Shown one piece after another: positions 7,817-15,789 of a stretch of 64,000 nt of DNA (positions are counted from its first letter, which is position 1; each line of letters opens with the position of its first letter). The stretch comes from an uncultured Oscillospiraceae bacterium (GTDB lineage: Bacteria > Bacillota > Clostridia > Oscillospirales > Ruminococcaceae). The notes beneath the pieces were generated by a model that saw only the letters and a program-made list of their open reading frames with translations, was not told the origin of the DNA and searched no databases. The stretch is from positions 114,386 to 178,385 of the forward strand of contig CAKSLF010000002.1 of assembly GCA_934466455.1 (NCBI GenBank), in the 5' to 3' direction. The position numbers were made by a program, and so were the translations under genes.

Positions 7817-9463
7817 TTAGAAGCCGCCCGGACGGGGAGTCTGGTGCATCTGCTCCTGAACGGTGTTAATCATTCTGCCGTTATTCTCGGGAATGTCGGT
7901 AACAAGGCTCTCGGTAGTAAGAACCATTGCAGCAACGGAGGCTGCATTCTGAAGTGCGGAATGAGTTACCTTTACGGGGTCAACAACACCTGCTTCTATC
8001 ATATCGCAGAATTCCTCGGTAAAGACATTGAAGCCATAGCCGTTTTTCTTAGAGCGGCGAACCTTATCAACAACAACGGAACCGTCAAGACCTGCGTTGA
8101 TAGCCACCTGACGCATTGGCTCTTCGAGGGCACGGATAACAATTTTAACGCCGGTTTTTTCATCGCCGTGGGTAGTGTTAAGAACCTTTTCAACATCGGG
8201 GATAACATTAACAAGGGCAACGCCGCCGCCTGCTACGATGCCTTCTTCAACAGCAGCCTTGGTTGCGTTAAGAGCATCCTCGATACGGAGCTTTTTCTCT
8301 TTTGCTTCGGTTTCGGTCGCTGCACCGCATTTTACAACAGCTACGCCGCCGACAAGCTTTGCAAGTCTTTCCTGAAGCTTTTCACGGTCATAATCGCTGT
8401 GTGCGGTTTCATAGGAAGCTTTGATGATAGCGATACGAGCCTGAATTTCTTCCTTCGTGCCGCCGCCGTCAACAATAAGGGTTTTATCTTTGTCTACCTT
8501 AACTTTCTTTGCAAAGCCAAGGTGCTCAAGCTTAACATCGGGAAGAGTAAGACCGATATCGTCGCACACAAGAGTTGCACCGGTAAGTGCAGCAATATCA
8601 AGAAGCATTTCTTTTCTTCTCTCGCCAAAGCCCGGACCCTTTACGCAGCAGACATTAAGAGTGCCACGGAGCTTGTTGACAATAAGGTTTGTAAGTGCGT
8701 CGCCTTCAATATCCTCGGCAACGATGAGGAGCTTTTTGCCCGCTCTCATAGCCTGTTCAAGAATCGGCACAAGTTCCTGGAAAGAGGAGATTTTTTTATC
8801 AACAAGAAGAATGGAGCAATCCTCCATAACGGCAACCATCTTGTCGGTATCGGTTACCATATAAGGAGAAAGGAAGCCGCGGTCAAATTCCATACCTTCA
8901 ACAACCTCAATGTAGGTGTTTGCGGTTTTGCTGTCCTCAACGGTGATAATGCCATCGGTGGTCACCTTTTCCATTGCGCTTGCAATAAGGTCGCCAAGCT
9001 CCGAATCGCCGCAGGAGATTGTTGCGACTCTTGCAATATCCTGAGAACCGGAAACTTTCTTTGCATTCTTTTGAACTGCCGCAACGGCTGCGTCAACAGC
9101 TTTCTGGATACCGCGCTTGATAAGCATGGGGTTTGCGCCGGCGGTAACATTTTTCATGCCCTCGCGAACAAGTGCCTGCGCAAGAAGGGTTGCGGTTGTA
9201 GTGCCGTCGCCCGCTGCATCGTTGGTCTTTGTTGCAACTTCTTTAACTATCTGTGCGCCCATATTCTCAAAGGGATTTTCAAGAGTGATTTCCTTTGCGA
9301 TTGTAACACCGTCGTTGCAGATGATAGGAGTTCCGAATTTTTTATCAAGAACTACATTGCAGCCCTTAGGACCAAGGGTGATTTTAACGGTGTTAGCGAG
9401 CTTGTCGATACCTGCCTGAAGCGCTCTTCTGGCTTCGTCGCCATATATAATTTGTTTAGCCAT
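7817..9463 (-). CDS. groEL: Chaperonin GroEL (Hsp60)
   Basis: Cytosolic ATP-driven folding chamber subunit, 548 residues, normal length. Visible family marks are TLGPKGCNV near residue 30, the nucleotide loop GDGTTTATLLAQ near 86, the apical-domain segment around residues 180-370, and VEEGIVAGGGVALV near 405. The C-terminal tail ends PRPGGF instead of the usual GGM repeats. The ATG lies after a GGAGG site. It is the second gene of the groESL operon and is controlled from the CIRCE element ahead of groES. Confidence 0.98.
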   Translation of the reverse strand: MAKQIIYGDEARRALQAGIDKLANTVKITLGPKGCNVVLDKKFGTPIICNDGVTIAKEITLENPFENMGAQIVKEVATKTNDAAGDGTTTATLLAQALVREGMKNVTAGANPMLIKRGIQKAVDAAVAAVQKNAKKVSGSQDIARVATISCGDSELGDLIASAMEKVTTDGIITVEDSKTANTYIEVVEGMEFDRGFLSPYMVTDTDKMVAVMEDCSILLVDKKISSFQELVPILEQAMRAGKKLLIVAEDIEGDALTNLIVNKLRGTLNVCCVKGPGFGERRKEMLLDIAALTGATLVCDDIGLTLPDVKLEHLGFAKKVKVDKDKTLIVDGGGTKEEIQARIAIIKASYETAHSDYDREKLQERLAKLVGGVAVVKCGAATETEAKEKKLRIEDALNATKAAVEEGIVAGGGVALVNVIPDVEKVLNTTHGDEKTGVKIVIRALEEPMRQVAINAGLDGSVVVDKVRRSKKNGYGFNVFTEEFCDMIEAGVVDPVKVTHSALQNAASVAAMVLTTESLVTDIPENNGRMINTVQEQMHQTPRPGGF

Positions 9464-9498
9464 ATATAAATACCTCCGATATTATTAACTGATTAGGA

Positions 9499-9786
9499 TT
9501 ATTCCTCAACTTTTGCAAGTATGTCGGACTGGGAGAGGATAATAATTTCTTCTCCGTCGATTTTGACGGTGGTACCGGCATATTTGCCCATAATTACATG
9601 GTCGCCGACTTTAAGCTCCATCTCTACCTTTTTACCGTCTGCAAGAGTGCCGGGACCGACAGCAAGGACCTCGGCGATTTCAGGTTTATCCTGTGCGTTT
9701 GCGGTAAGGATAAGACCGCCCTTGGTCTTTTCTTCGCTTTCGATCATTTTAATTACGACTCTGTCGCCCAGTGGTTTAACATTCAT
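9499..9786 (-). CDS. groES: Co-chaperonin GroES (Hsp10)
   Basis: Lid of the GroEL chamber, 95 residues. It opens with MNVKPLGDRVVIK, has the mobile-loop segment SEEKTKGGLILTANA near residues 18-32, and ends DILAKVEE. GGAGG sits seven bases before the ATG. It leads groEL by about 35 bases. Confidence 0.98.
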   Translation of the reverse strand: MNVKPLGDRVVIKMIESEEKTKGGLILTANAQDKPEIAEVLAVGPGTLADGKKVEMELKVGDHVIMGKYAGTTVKIDGEEIIILSQSDILAKVEE

Positions 9787-9828
9787 TGCAAATCCTCCTA
9801 TTTATAAAGTGATTGGCTTATTATATCG

Positions 9829-9855
9829 TTAGCACTCTATCTTTCTGAGTGCTAA
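9829..9855 (-). promoter_or_regulatory. CIRCE operator (HrcA site) of groESL
   Basis: A perfect TTAGCACTC, nine-base spacer, GAGTGCTAA lies directly downstream of the -10 box. HrcA binding here represses groESL in unstressed cells. hrcA is not in the window. Confidence 0.97.
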
Positions 9856-9859
9856 TAAT

Positions 9860-9888
9860 ATTGTATACTATATCCTCTCAAAAATCAA
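9860..9888 (-). promoter_or_regulatory. Sigma-A-type promoter of groESL
   Basis: TTGATT and TACAAT are separated by 17 bases on the minus strand, followed immediately by CIRCE. Confidence 0.85.
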
Positions 9889-9906
9889 GAGGTTTTTCGC
9901 ATATTT

Positions 9907-10596
9907 TTATAATTCGTTTACATTTTCCTCTGCTTTAAGGGGAATTTTCTTTGCAATAAGGAATTTTATCGGTATTCCCTGCTCGGAAAACATCTTTTCG
10001 TGCTCCGTAGAAAGGCTTCCCTCAAAGCCGGAATTATGCAAATCCTCCGTTACATATGTAAGCTCAAAGCCGCATTCTCCAAAATATCTTTTTGACGACA
10101 AAAACAAATCATCGTTATCGGTTTTGAACCAAATTTCGCCGCCGTCCCGTAAAAATTCACGATATTGCATAAGCTGATGGTTATGCGTAAGGCGTTTTTT
10201 GTGGTCGTGGGTTTTCGGCCAAGGATTGCAGAAATTTATATAAATGCGCTCGCACACATCTTCCGAAGAAAAGACCTTGTCTATAAGCATAATCTCCTGG
10301 CTGAAAATCAGCACATTGTCAATGCTGCGTCCTGCTTCGGCATACTCTCTTTTTATATTACGCATAGCAAGACCGAGCATTTCGCTCTTTATATCAACCG
10401 CAATATAGTTTATATCCGGGTTCGCTACCGCAAGCTTTGAAATAAAACCGCCTTTTCCGCAGCCAAGCTCTATCATAAGCGGTCGGTCATTATTAAAAGC
10501 AGAATGCCATTTTCCCCGGTTCTCCTCCGGAGCATCTATGCAGTTTTCCCATTCGGCAAGCTCCGGTCTTGCCCATGGCTTTCTTCTTATTCTCAT
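9907..10596 (-). CDS. trmB: tRNA (guanine-N7-)-methyltransferase
   Basis: SAM-dependent methyltransferase making m7G46 in tRNA, 229 residues. IELGCGKGGF is the SAM-binding loop near residue 42. FCNPWPKTHDHKKR is the family-specific substrate motif near 125, and WFKTDNDDLF follows. The ATG at 10596 overlaps the tatD stop by four bases (ATGA), which fixes the start. The N-terminus RRKPWARPEL is typical of firmicute TrmB. It is the last gene of metG-tatD-trmB. Confidence 0.96.
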   Translation of the reverse strand: MRIRRKPWARPELAEWENCIDAPEENRGKWHSAFNNDRPLMIELGCGKGGFISKLAVANPDINYIAVDIKSEMLGLAMRNIKREYAEAGRSIDNVLIFSQEIMLIDKVFSSEDVCERIYINFCNPWPKTHDHKKRLTHNHQLMQYREFLRDGGEIWFKTDNDDLFLSSKRYFGECGFELTYVTEDLHNSGFEGSLSTEHEKMFSEQGIPIKFLIAKKIPLKAEENVNEL

Positions 10597-11378
10597 TCTT
10601 CGCCCTCCGTTATTCCATAAACCCGGCATCCGTTTTCTCTTGCCCGATTTATAAGAGTCTGTGCGTCGGTTCCTCTTATTTCCGCAAGGCGTTCCGCCGT
10701 TGCGTGAATAAGGGTACTGTCGCACCTCTGTCCCCTATACGGCACCGGTGCCATATAGGGGCAATCTGTTTCGAGCAAAATTCTGTCATCGGGCACCTCC
10801 GCCGCCGCAAGCAGCAGCTTATTTGCATTTTTGAATGTGACCGAACCGGTAAAGCCTATGTACATACCAAGCTTTACAAATTCCCTTGACATTTCGGCAG
10901 AGCCGGAATAGCAATGGATTATACCTTTCGGGCGGTATTTTTGTACAAGCTCAAGAGTGTCTGCATGAGCCTCTCTGTCATGGATTATCACGGGCAAGCC
11001 AAGGTCGTTTGCAAGCCCGAGTTGGGCGGCAAAAACCTCTATCTGCTTTTCCCTCGGAGAAAAATCATAGTGATAATCAAGACCTATTTCTCCTATTGCA
11101 ACAACCTTCGGCTGCTTTGCAAATTTTTCTACCCTAAACAGCCAATTTTCGTTTCCGTCGCTTTCTGCGGAATGGGGATGTACCCCAACTGCGGAATACA
11201 GAAAGCCGTATCGGCGGGAAAGCTCCAGCGTTTTTTCGCAGGAAGCAAGGTCGCAAGCCGGGTCAACAACAAGCGAAACGCCGTGCCCGGCAAGGGAGCC
11301 GAGCACGGTGCTTCTGTCTTCATCAAAACGCTCATCATCATAATGGGCGTGAGTATCGAAAATCCCTTTGTATTCCAT
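10593..11378 (-). CDS. tatD: TatD family metal-dependent hydrolase (DNase)
   Basis: Cytosolic TIM-barrel metal hydrolase of 261 residues. The metal-site motifs are FDTHAHYDD at the N-terminus, GEIGLDYH near residue 95, HDREAHADT near 130, HCYSGS near 155 and LETDCPYMAP near 205. Members act as 3'-5' exonucleases on DNA or RNA. The start codon shares one base with the metG stop, the usual metG-tatD coupling in Firmicutes. Confidence 0.96.
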   Translation of the reverse strand: MEYKGIFDTHAHYDDERFDEDRSTVLGSLAGHGVSLVVDPACDLASCEKTLELSRRYGFLYSAVGVHPHSAESDGNENWLFRVEKFAKQPKVVAIGEIGLDYHYDFSPREKQIEVFAAQLGLANDLGLPVIIHDREAHADTLELVQKYRPKGIIHCYSGSAEMSREFVKLGMYIGFTGSVTFKNANKLLLAAAEVPDDRILLETDCPYMAPVPYRGQRCDSTLIHATAERLAEIRGTDAQTLINRARENGCRVYGITEGEE

Positions 11379-13324
11379 TAGTGCAGCCTTGTTCCGACAG
11401 GTACGGAGTCATCGACAAATGTAACGCAGACGGAACCGTCCTCCCTGTTTCCCGCAAGGAGCATTCCGCTGGATTCTACTCCGCAGAGCTTTGCAGGTTT
11501 AAGATTTGCAACAACGATTATCTTTTTCCCGATAAGTTCTTCCGGAGTGTAGTGCTGGGCAATACCGGAAACTATCTGGCGTCCGCCCATTCCGTCATCA
11601 AGCTGTATCTTAAAAAGCTTCTTTGCCTTCGGAACCTTTTCGCAAGCAACTATTTTTGCAACACGAAGCTCCACTTTTCCGAAATCCTCGATTCCGATTT
11701 CCGGTTCAAGTACGATTTCTTCCTTTTTATCCTCGGTTTTGGGAGCTTTTGCGGCTTTTTCTTCCGCTTCAAGCTCTGCAAGCTCTTTTTGAGCGTCAAT
11801 TCTCGGGAAGAGGGTTTCACCCTTATGTACGGTTACATTTGCTGGAAGAACGCCGAACTCGCCCGCTGTTTCATAGCCTCTTGCTTCCTCCGGAGCACCT
11901 ATCTGGTCAAAAATCTTTACGACGGTATCAGGCATAAAGGGAGTAAGCAGTACAGCGCAAACACGGATTCCCTCAAGGAGGTTGTAAAGCACCGTTGCAA
12001 GGCGGTTCTTCTTCTCCGGGTCTTTTCCGAGGACCCACGGCGCAGTTTCATCAATATATTTATTGGAACGGGAAATAATCTTGAATATTTCCATAAGAGC
12101 GTTTTGGAAAGCGTAGCTCTCCATCTCGTGCTCATATTTTTCACGAAGAGCTTTTATCATATTTATAAGCTCATCGTCAACAGGCTCCGGCTCTCTTCCC
12201 TCCGGAAGGGTTCCGCCGAAATATTTTTCCGCCATTGCGACGGTTCTCGAAACAAGGTTTCCGAGGTCGTTTGCAAGGTCTGTATTTATGCGGGTAATAA
12301 GTGCTTCGTTAGTAAAGGAACCGTCTGAACCGAACGGAAATTCCCTAAGCAGGAAGTAACGCAAAGCGTCAACGCCGTATCTTCTGCAAAGGATTACCGG
12401 GTCAACAACATTTCCGAAGGATTTTGACATCTTTCCGCCATCGATAAGAAGCCAGCCGTGCCCAAAAACCCTCTTTGGAATCGGAAGGTCGAGAGCCATA
12501 AGGATTGCGGGCCATATTATTGTATGGAAACGCACGATTTCTTTTCCGACAAAGTGAACATCCGCTGGCCAGTATTTTTCAAAATCGTGATATTTTTCGT
12601 TTTCATAACCGAGGGCGGTTATGTAGTTGGTAAGAGCGTCCACCCATACATATACAACATGCTTGGGGTCAAAATCGACCGGTATGCCCCAGCTGAAGCT
12701 TGTGCGGGAAACACACAAATCCTCAAGACCCGGTTTTATAAAATTGTTTACCATCTCGTTAAGCCTTGAGGTTGGTAAAAGGAAATCCGGGTGCTCTTCA
12801 TAATATTTTACAAGGCGATCCGCATATGCGGAAAGACGGAAGAAATACGCTTCTTCCTCCGCATCAATAACATCTCTTCCGCAATCCGGACATTTCCCGT
12901 CAACAAGCTGGGTTTCGGTCCAAAAGGATTCGCACGGAGTGCAATATTTTCCCTTGTATGTTCCTTTATAAATATCGCCCTGCTCGTAGAGGCGTTTGAA
13001 AATCTTTTGTACGCTTTTCACATGATAGTCGTCGGTGGTGCGTATAAAGCGGTCGTTGGAAATATTCATCAGCTTCCAAAGCTCTTTTATTCCGGCAACA
13101 ACTTCGTCAACAAACTGCTGAGGGGTAACGCCTTTTGCTTCCGCCTTCTGCTGGATTTTCTGACCGTGCTCGTCAACGCCGGTGAGGAACATTACATCGT
13201 ATCCCTGAAGGCGTTTGTATCTTGCCATAACATCCGTGGCAACTGTACAATAGGTATGACCGATATGCAGCTTATCCGAGGGATAATATATCGGAGTTGT
13301 AATATAAAACTTTGGCTTATCCAT
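11378..13324 (-). CDS. metG: Methionine-tRNA ligase with C-terminal tRNA-binding domain
   Basis: Charges tRNA-Met with methionine, 648 residues. The Rossmann core begins ITTPIYYPSDKLHIGHTY with HIGH near residue 22. A zinc-knuckle (CTPC and CPDC) lies near 128-150. GKMSKSFGN near 297 is the KMSKS loop. A Lys/Glu-rich linker near 505-530 leads to a Trbp111-type OB domain of about 110 residues for tRNA binding. GGAGG precedes the ATG. It heads the metG-tatD-trmB operon. Confidence 0.98.
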   Translation of the reverse strand: MDKPKFYITTPIYYPSDKLHIGHTYCTVATDVMARYKRLQGYDVMFLTGVDEHGQKIQQKAEAKGVTPQQFVDEVVAGIKELWKLMNISNDRFIRTTDDYHVKSVQKIFKRLYEQGDIYKGTYKGKYCTPCESFWTETQLVDGKCPDCGRDVIDAEEEAYFFRLSAYADRLVKYYEEHPDFLLPTSRLNEMVNNFIKPGLEDLCVSRTSFSWGIPVDFDPKHVVYVWVDALTNYITALGYENEKYHDFEKYWPADVHFVGKEIVRFHTIIWPAILMALDLPIPKRVFGHGWLLIDGGKMSKSFGNVVDPVILCRRYGVDALRYFLLREFPFGSDGSFTNEALITRINTDLANDLGNLVSRTVAMAEKYFGGTLPEGREPEPVDDELINMIKALREKYEHEMESYAFQNALMEIFKIISRSNKYIDETAPWVLGKDPEKKNRLATVLYNLLEGIRVCAVLLTPFMPDTVVKIFDQIGAPEEARGYETAGEFGVLPANVTVHKGETLFPRIDAQKELAELEAEEKAAKAPKTEDKKEEIVLEPEIGIEDFGKVELRVAKIVACEKVPKAKKLFKIQLDDGMGGRQIVSGIAQHYTPEELIGKKIIVVANLKPAKLCGVESSGMLLAGNREDGSVCVTFVDDSVPVGTRLH

Positions 13325-13345
13325 TGTTTTTGTTCCTCCTGTTTA

Positions 13346-14653
13346 TCAGTAATTTTCTTCTATATATTCGACCATTTTTGACGCAAATTCATCCGGTGCA
13401 ACATCACCTTTGAATATAGAAACCGCAAGCGCACAGAACTCATCGGAAAGAGTTTCGTTATCGGCAGCCTTTACAATAAATTTCGGAGCGACAACAGCCG
13501 TTCCCGCTGCGGAATATGCTTCTTTTTCCGCTTTTCCAATGTCATACTGCTGCACAAGCTCCGCCGCATTTGCAACAGGAGGGAGCTTTCCTGCGGTTTG
13601 TGCGGCAACAGCCGCTGCCTCGCTGCTGTAAAGGAACTTTATAAAATCTTTTGCAAGGTCGGCGTTTTTTGCTTCTATCGGAATATACATTTCGGAGAAG
13701 GCGGCAACGGAAGTGCTTTCTCCGGAAAGTGCGGGATATGCGGCAAAGCCGTAATCTGCATTTTCGTCCTCAAGCAGCTCTTTAAGATCCGCTGCGCTGC
13801 CCGAAATAAAGAGTGCCTCGCCGTTTTTCAGACTTTCGGTAACATCGTCTTTTGTCTTTGTGCTGCTGCCGGAAACAACAAGCTTTTTGATTGCATCAAG
13901 CTTTTCCGCAAAAGCCTTTACCTGCTCGTTATCCGTCCAAGCCTCTTTATCGCAATTAAGAAGAGCATTAAGCTTTTCCGTTCCGACAGCGGGTGCAAGA
14001 GCTGCGGCAAACATATTTACAAATTCGTCCGGTTCTCTTCCCGCATAGGTAAATGCGGAAAAACTCTTATCTTCGCAAGCTTCCGCAAGAGAAATGAATT
14101 CGTCCCATGTTTTCGGCACGGAAAAGCCGTTTTCGTTCAGCAGTTTTTTATTGTAAATAAGCCCCTCCTGCTCGAAGAAAAGCGGAGCAATATATATTTT
14201 TCCGTCATCGTAGGGCTTACAGAATGTGTTATCGAATGTTCCGTTAAGAACAAGCCCGGAAACGCTTTCCGCCACATCATTAAGAGAAAGCATTGCTCTA
14301 TCCTTGATAAGCGCATCGGTAACTCCGCTTTCTTCCGTTGAGGGAAGATAAACAAAATCCGGCGAGCTTCCGCCGAGAATCATATCCCGAAGGTCGTATG
14401 CGGCGTTTTTTCCCATAGTGGCGTTTACGGTAACTCCGGCGTTTGCAGCTTCAAACGCCGCAATAACGCCGTTCCAATAATCGGTAAGCGTTCCGTCGTC
14501 ATAAACGACTATATCAAGATTTCTGCTTATTATCTCAATTTTTTCAGGTTGGCTGTCGCTTCCGTTATTGTTTTTCGGTTCTTCTTTTTTGCAGCCCGAA
14601 AAAACCGCAACAAGCATTAAAACAGCAAGTAAAACAGAAAGAATTTTTTTCAT
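13346..14653 (-). CDS. Extracellular solute-binding lipoprotein, sugar-type (orphan)
   Basis: Lipoprotein of 435 residues with lipobox VAVFSGC (Cys at about residue 21) and a KKEEPKNNNG spacer. The mature part resembles family 1 carbohydrate-binding proteins: LVVYDDGTLTDYWNGVIAAFEAANAG-like N-lobe, FVYLPSTEESG, and AKDFIKFLYSSEAA near the C-terminus. The start at 14653 follows GGGAGGA. No permease or ATPase gene adjoins it, and it sits 20 bases ahead of metG. It may work with a transporter elsewhere or act as a sensor. The ligand is unknown. Confidence 0.85.
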   Translation of the reverse strand: MKKILSVLLAVLMLVAVFSGCKKEEPKNNNGSDSQPEKIEIISRNLDIVVYDDGTLTDYWNGVIAAFEAANAGVTVNATMGKNAAYDLRDMILGGSSPDFVYLPSTEESGVTDALIKDRAMLSLNDVAESVSGLVLNGTFDNTFCKPYDDGKIYIAPLFFEQEGLIYNKKLLNENGFSVPKTWDEFISLAEACEDKSFSAFTYAGREPDEFVNMFAAALAPAVGTEKLNALLNCDKEAWTDNEQVKAFAEKLDAIKKLVVSGSSTKTKDDVTESLKNGEALFISGSAADLKELLEDENADYGFAAYPALSGESTSVAAFSEMYIPIEAKNADLAKDFIKFLYSSEAAAVAAQTAGKLPPVANAAELVQQYDIGKAEKEAYSAAGTAVVAPKFIVKAADNETLSDEFCALAVSIFKGDVAPDEFASKMVEYIEENY

Positions 14654-14684
14654 ATTGTCCTCCCGGTCATAAAAATACATTGTA

Positions 14685-14695
14685 ATTGTACCACA
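14685..14695 (-). promoter_or_regulatory. Extended -10 promoter of the orphan binding protein
   Basis: TGTGGTACAAT lies about 30 bases before the start on the minus strand, with TTTAAT 17 bases upstream of TACAAT. The TGTGG extension recurs at other promoters here. Confidence 0.5.
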
Positions 14696-14849
14696 AAGCT
14701 TTTGTAAATTAAAGGGCTTTTAATATTTTTTTGCGGTAATGCGGAAGATTTGCCGCTTATTTTTTGACGGCTCAATAAAGTCTTAAGAAACTTTATTTAT
14801 ATTTCGCTTTATTTTATTCCCTTTCTGTGGTAATATAATCAAGGTGGTG

Positions 14850-15311
14850 ATGAATATTTTGGAAAAGTACCTTTATCTTTTTATAATATCCATGACTCCT
14901 CTTATTGAATTGCGGGGAGCTATGATATATGCCGCAGCAAACGATATGCCGTTTCTCACAAGCTTTGCCTGCTGCGTTTTGGGAAATATGCTTCCGGTTC
15001 CGTTTTTGATAAAATTTTCAAAGAGCGTTTTGCTCTATCTTTCAAAATTCAAAAAAGTCGGATGGTTTTTTCAAAAAATTATCGACCGCGGAAACAAAAA
15101 AGCCGCCGAAATCGGCGGTTGGGAGCTGCTTGGGCTGTTTCTTTTTGTTGCTCTTCCTCTTCCCGGTACCGGCGCATGGACCGCATCTCTTGTAAGTGCG
15201 CTTCTTCAGCTTCGGATAAAAAAATCTCTTCTTGCAATCGGAGCCGGCGTTATCGTATGCGGAATAATTATGGGTGCGCTTTCTTTCGGAATTGCAAATT
15301 TTATTTCATAA
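14850..15311 (+). CDS. Small multidrug-export-type membrane protein (PF06695-like)
   Basis: Integral membrane protein of about 153 residues with four to five hydrophobic segments. The motifs TPLIELRGAMIYA near the start and ALPLPGTGAWTASLVSALL near residue 110 are typical of the Sm_multidrug_ex family. That family name rests on thin data, so transport function is not established. AAGGTGG lies very close to the ATG at 14850. A GTG six bases earlier or the TTG at 14859 could also serve. It is followed 12 bases later by a small coiled-coil membrane protein gene. Confidence 0.85.
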   Translation: MNILEKYLYLFIISMTPLIELRGAMIYAAANDMPFLTSFACCVLGNMLPVPFLIKFSKSVLLYLSKFKKVGWFFQKIIDRGNKKAAEIGGWELLGLFLFVALPLPGTGAWTASLVSALLQLRIKKSLLAIGAGVIVCGIIMGALSFGIANFIS

Positions 15312-15323
15312 AGGAGAACCGCT

Positions 15324-15743
15324 ATGCCAGAAAACAATCAGAGTCTTGTTTCGGAGCAAACCGAACTTCTTCGCAAACAGACAAGGCTTATGAAAACCCA
15401 AACCGTCATTTTTTCCGCATTTATGCTTATAATTGCGGCCGTACTCGTCGTTCTTTGCCTAAAGCTCAACAGTACAATAAGCGAAGCAAACGCAGCAATA
15501 GAACAAATTTCCGAGCTTACTGCGGAGCTTTCCGATATTCTTGAGCAAACGAACCTCACCGAGCTTTTGACTAATGCAAACAATCTTATTAAAGAAGGCG
15601 GAGAAAGCCTTACGGATGCACTTTCCGGGGTTGACGAGGCACTTAAAAAGATAGACGAAATAAACATTGCCGACCTTAACGAAGCTATTAAGGACCTTAA
15701 AAATGTCGTCGGACCCCTTGCAAAGCTGTTCGGTAAAAAATAA
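15324..15743 (+). CDS. Small single-pass membrane protein with coiled coil, unknown function
   Basis: 139 residues. A polar N-terminus (about 25 residues) is followed by one hydrophobic segment (residues about 28-48, IFSAFMLIIAAVLVVLCL). A long heptad-rich, acidic extracytoplasmic helix follows, containing repeated N-x-x-I/L turns. The C-terminus is LAKLFGKK. AAGGAG precedes the ATG. Its coupling to the small export-family gene suggests they act together at the membrane. I do not recognise a named family. Confidence 0.82.
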   Translation: MPENNQSLVSEQTELLRKQTRLMKTQTVIFSAFMLIIAAVLVVLCLKLNSTISEANAAIEQISELTAELSDILEQTNLTELLTNANNLIKEGGESLTDALSGVDEALKKIDEINIADLNEAIKDLKNVVGPLAKLFGKK

Positions 15744-15753
15744 TATAAAAAAA

Positions 15754-15788
15754 GCGGCTGCCGTTAAAAAGCAGCCGCCTTTGTTTTT
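15754..15788. terminator. Bidirectional terminator between convergent genes
   Basis: GCGGCTGC and GCAGCCGC are separated by a nine-base loop, with A- and T-runs outside. It ends both the plus-strand pair and fhs. Confidence 0.88.
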
Positions 15789-15789
15789 T

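Noticed and set aside
7808..9469. Long plus-strand reading frame antisense to groEL (and similar long antisense frames over 2646-3761, 5254-6231, 11381-12328, 51602-52423, 52433-53794 and 62607-63965)
   Set aside because: The translations are rich in Cys, Phe, Lys and His with no family motifs. They mirror well-recognised genes on the other strand and lack ribosome sites. They are composition shadows.
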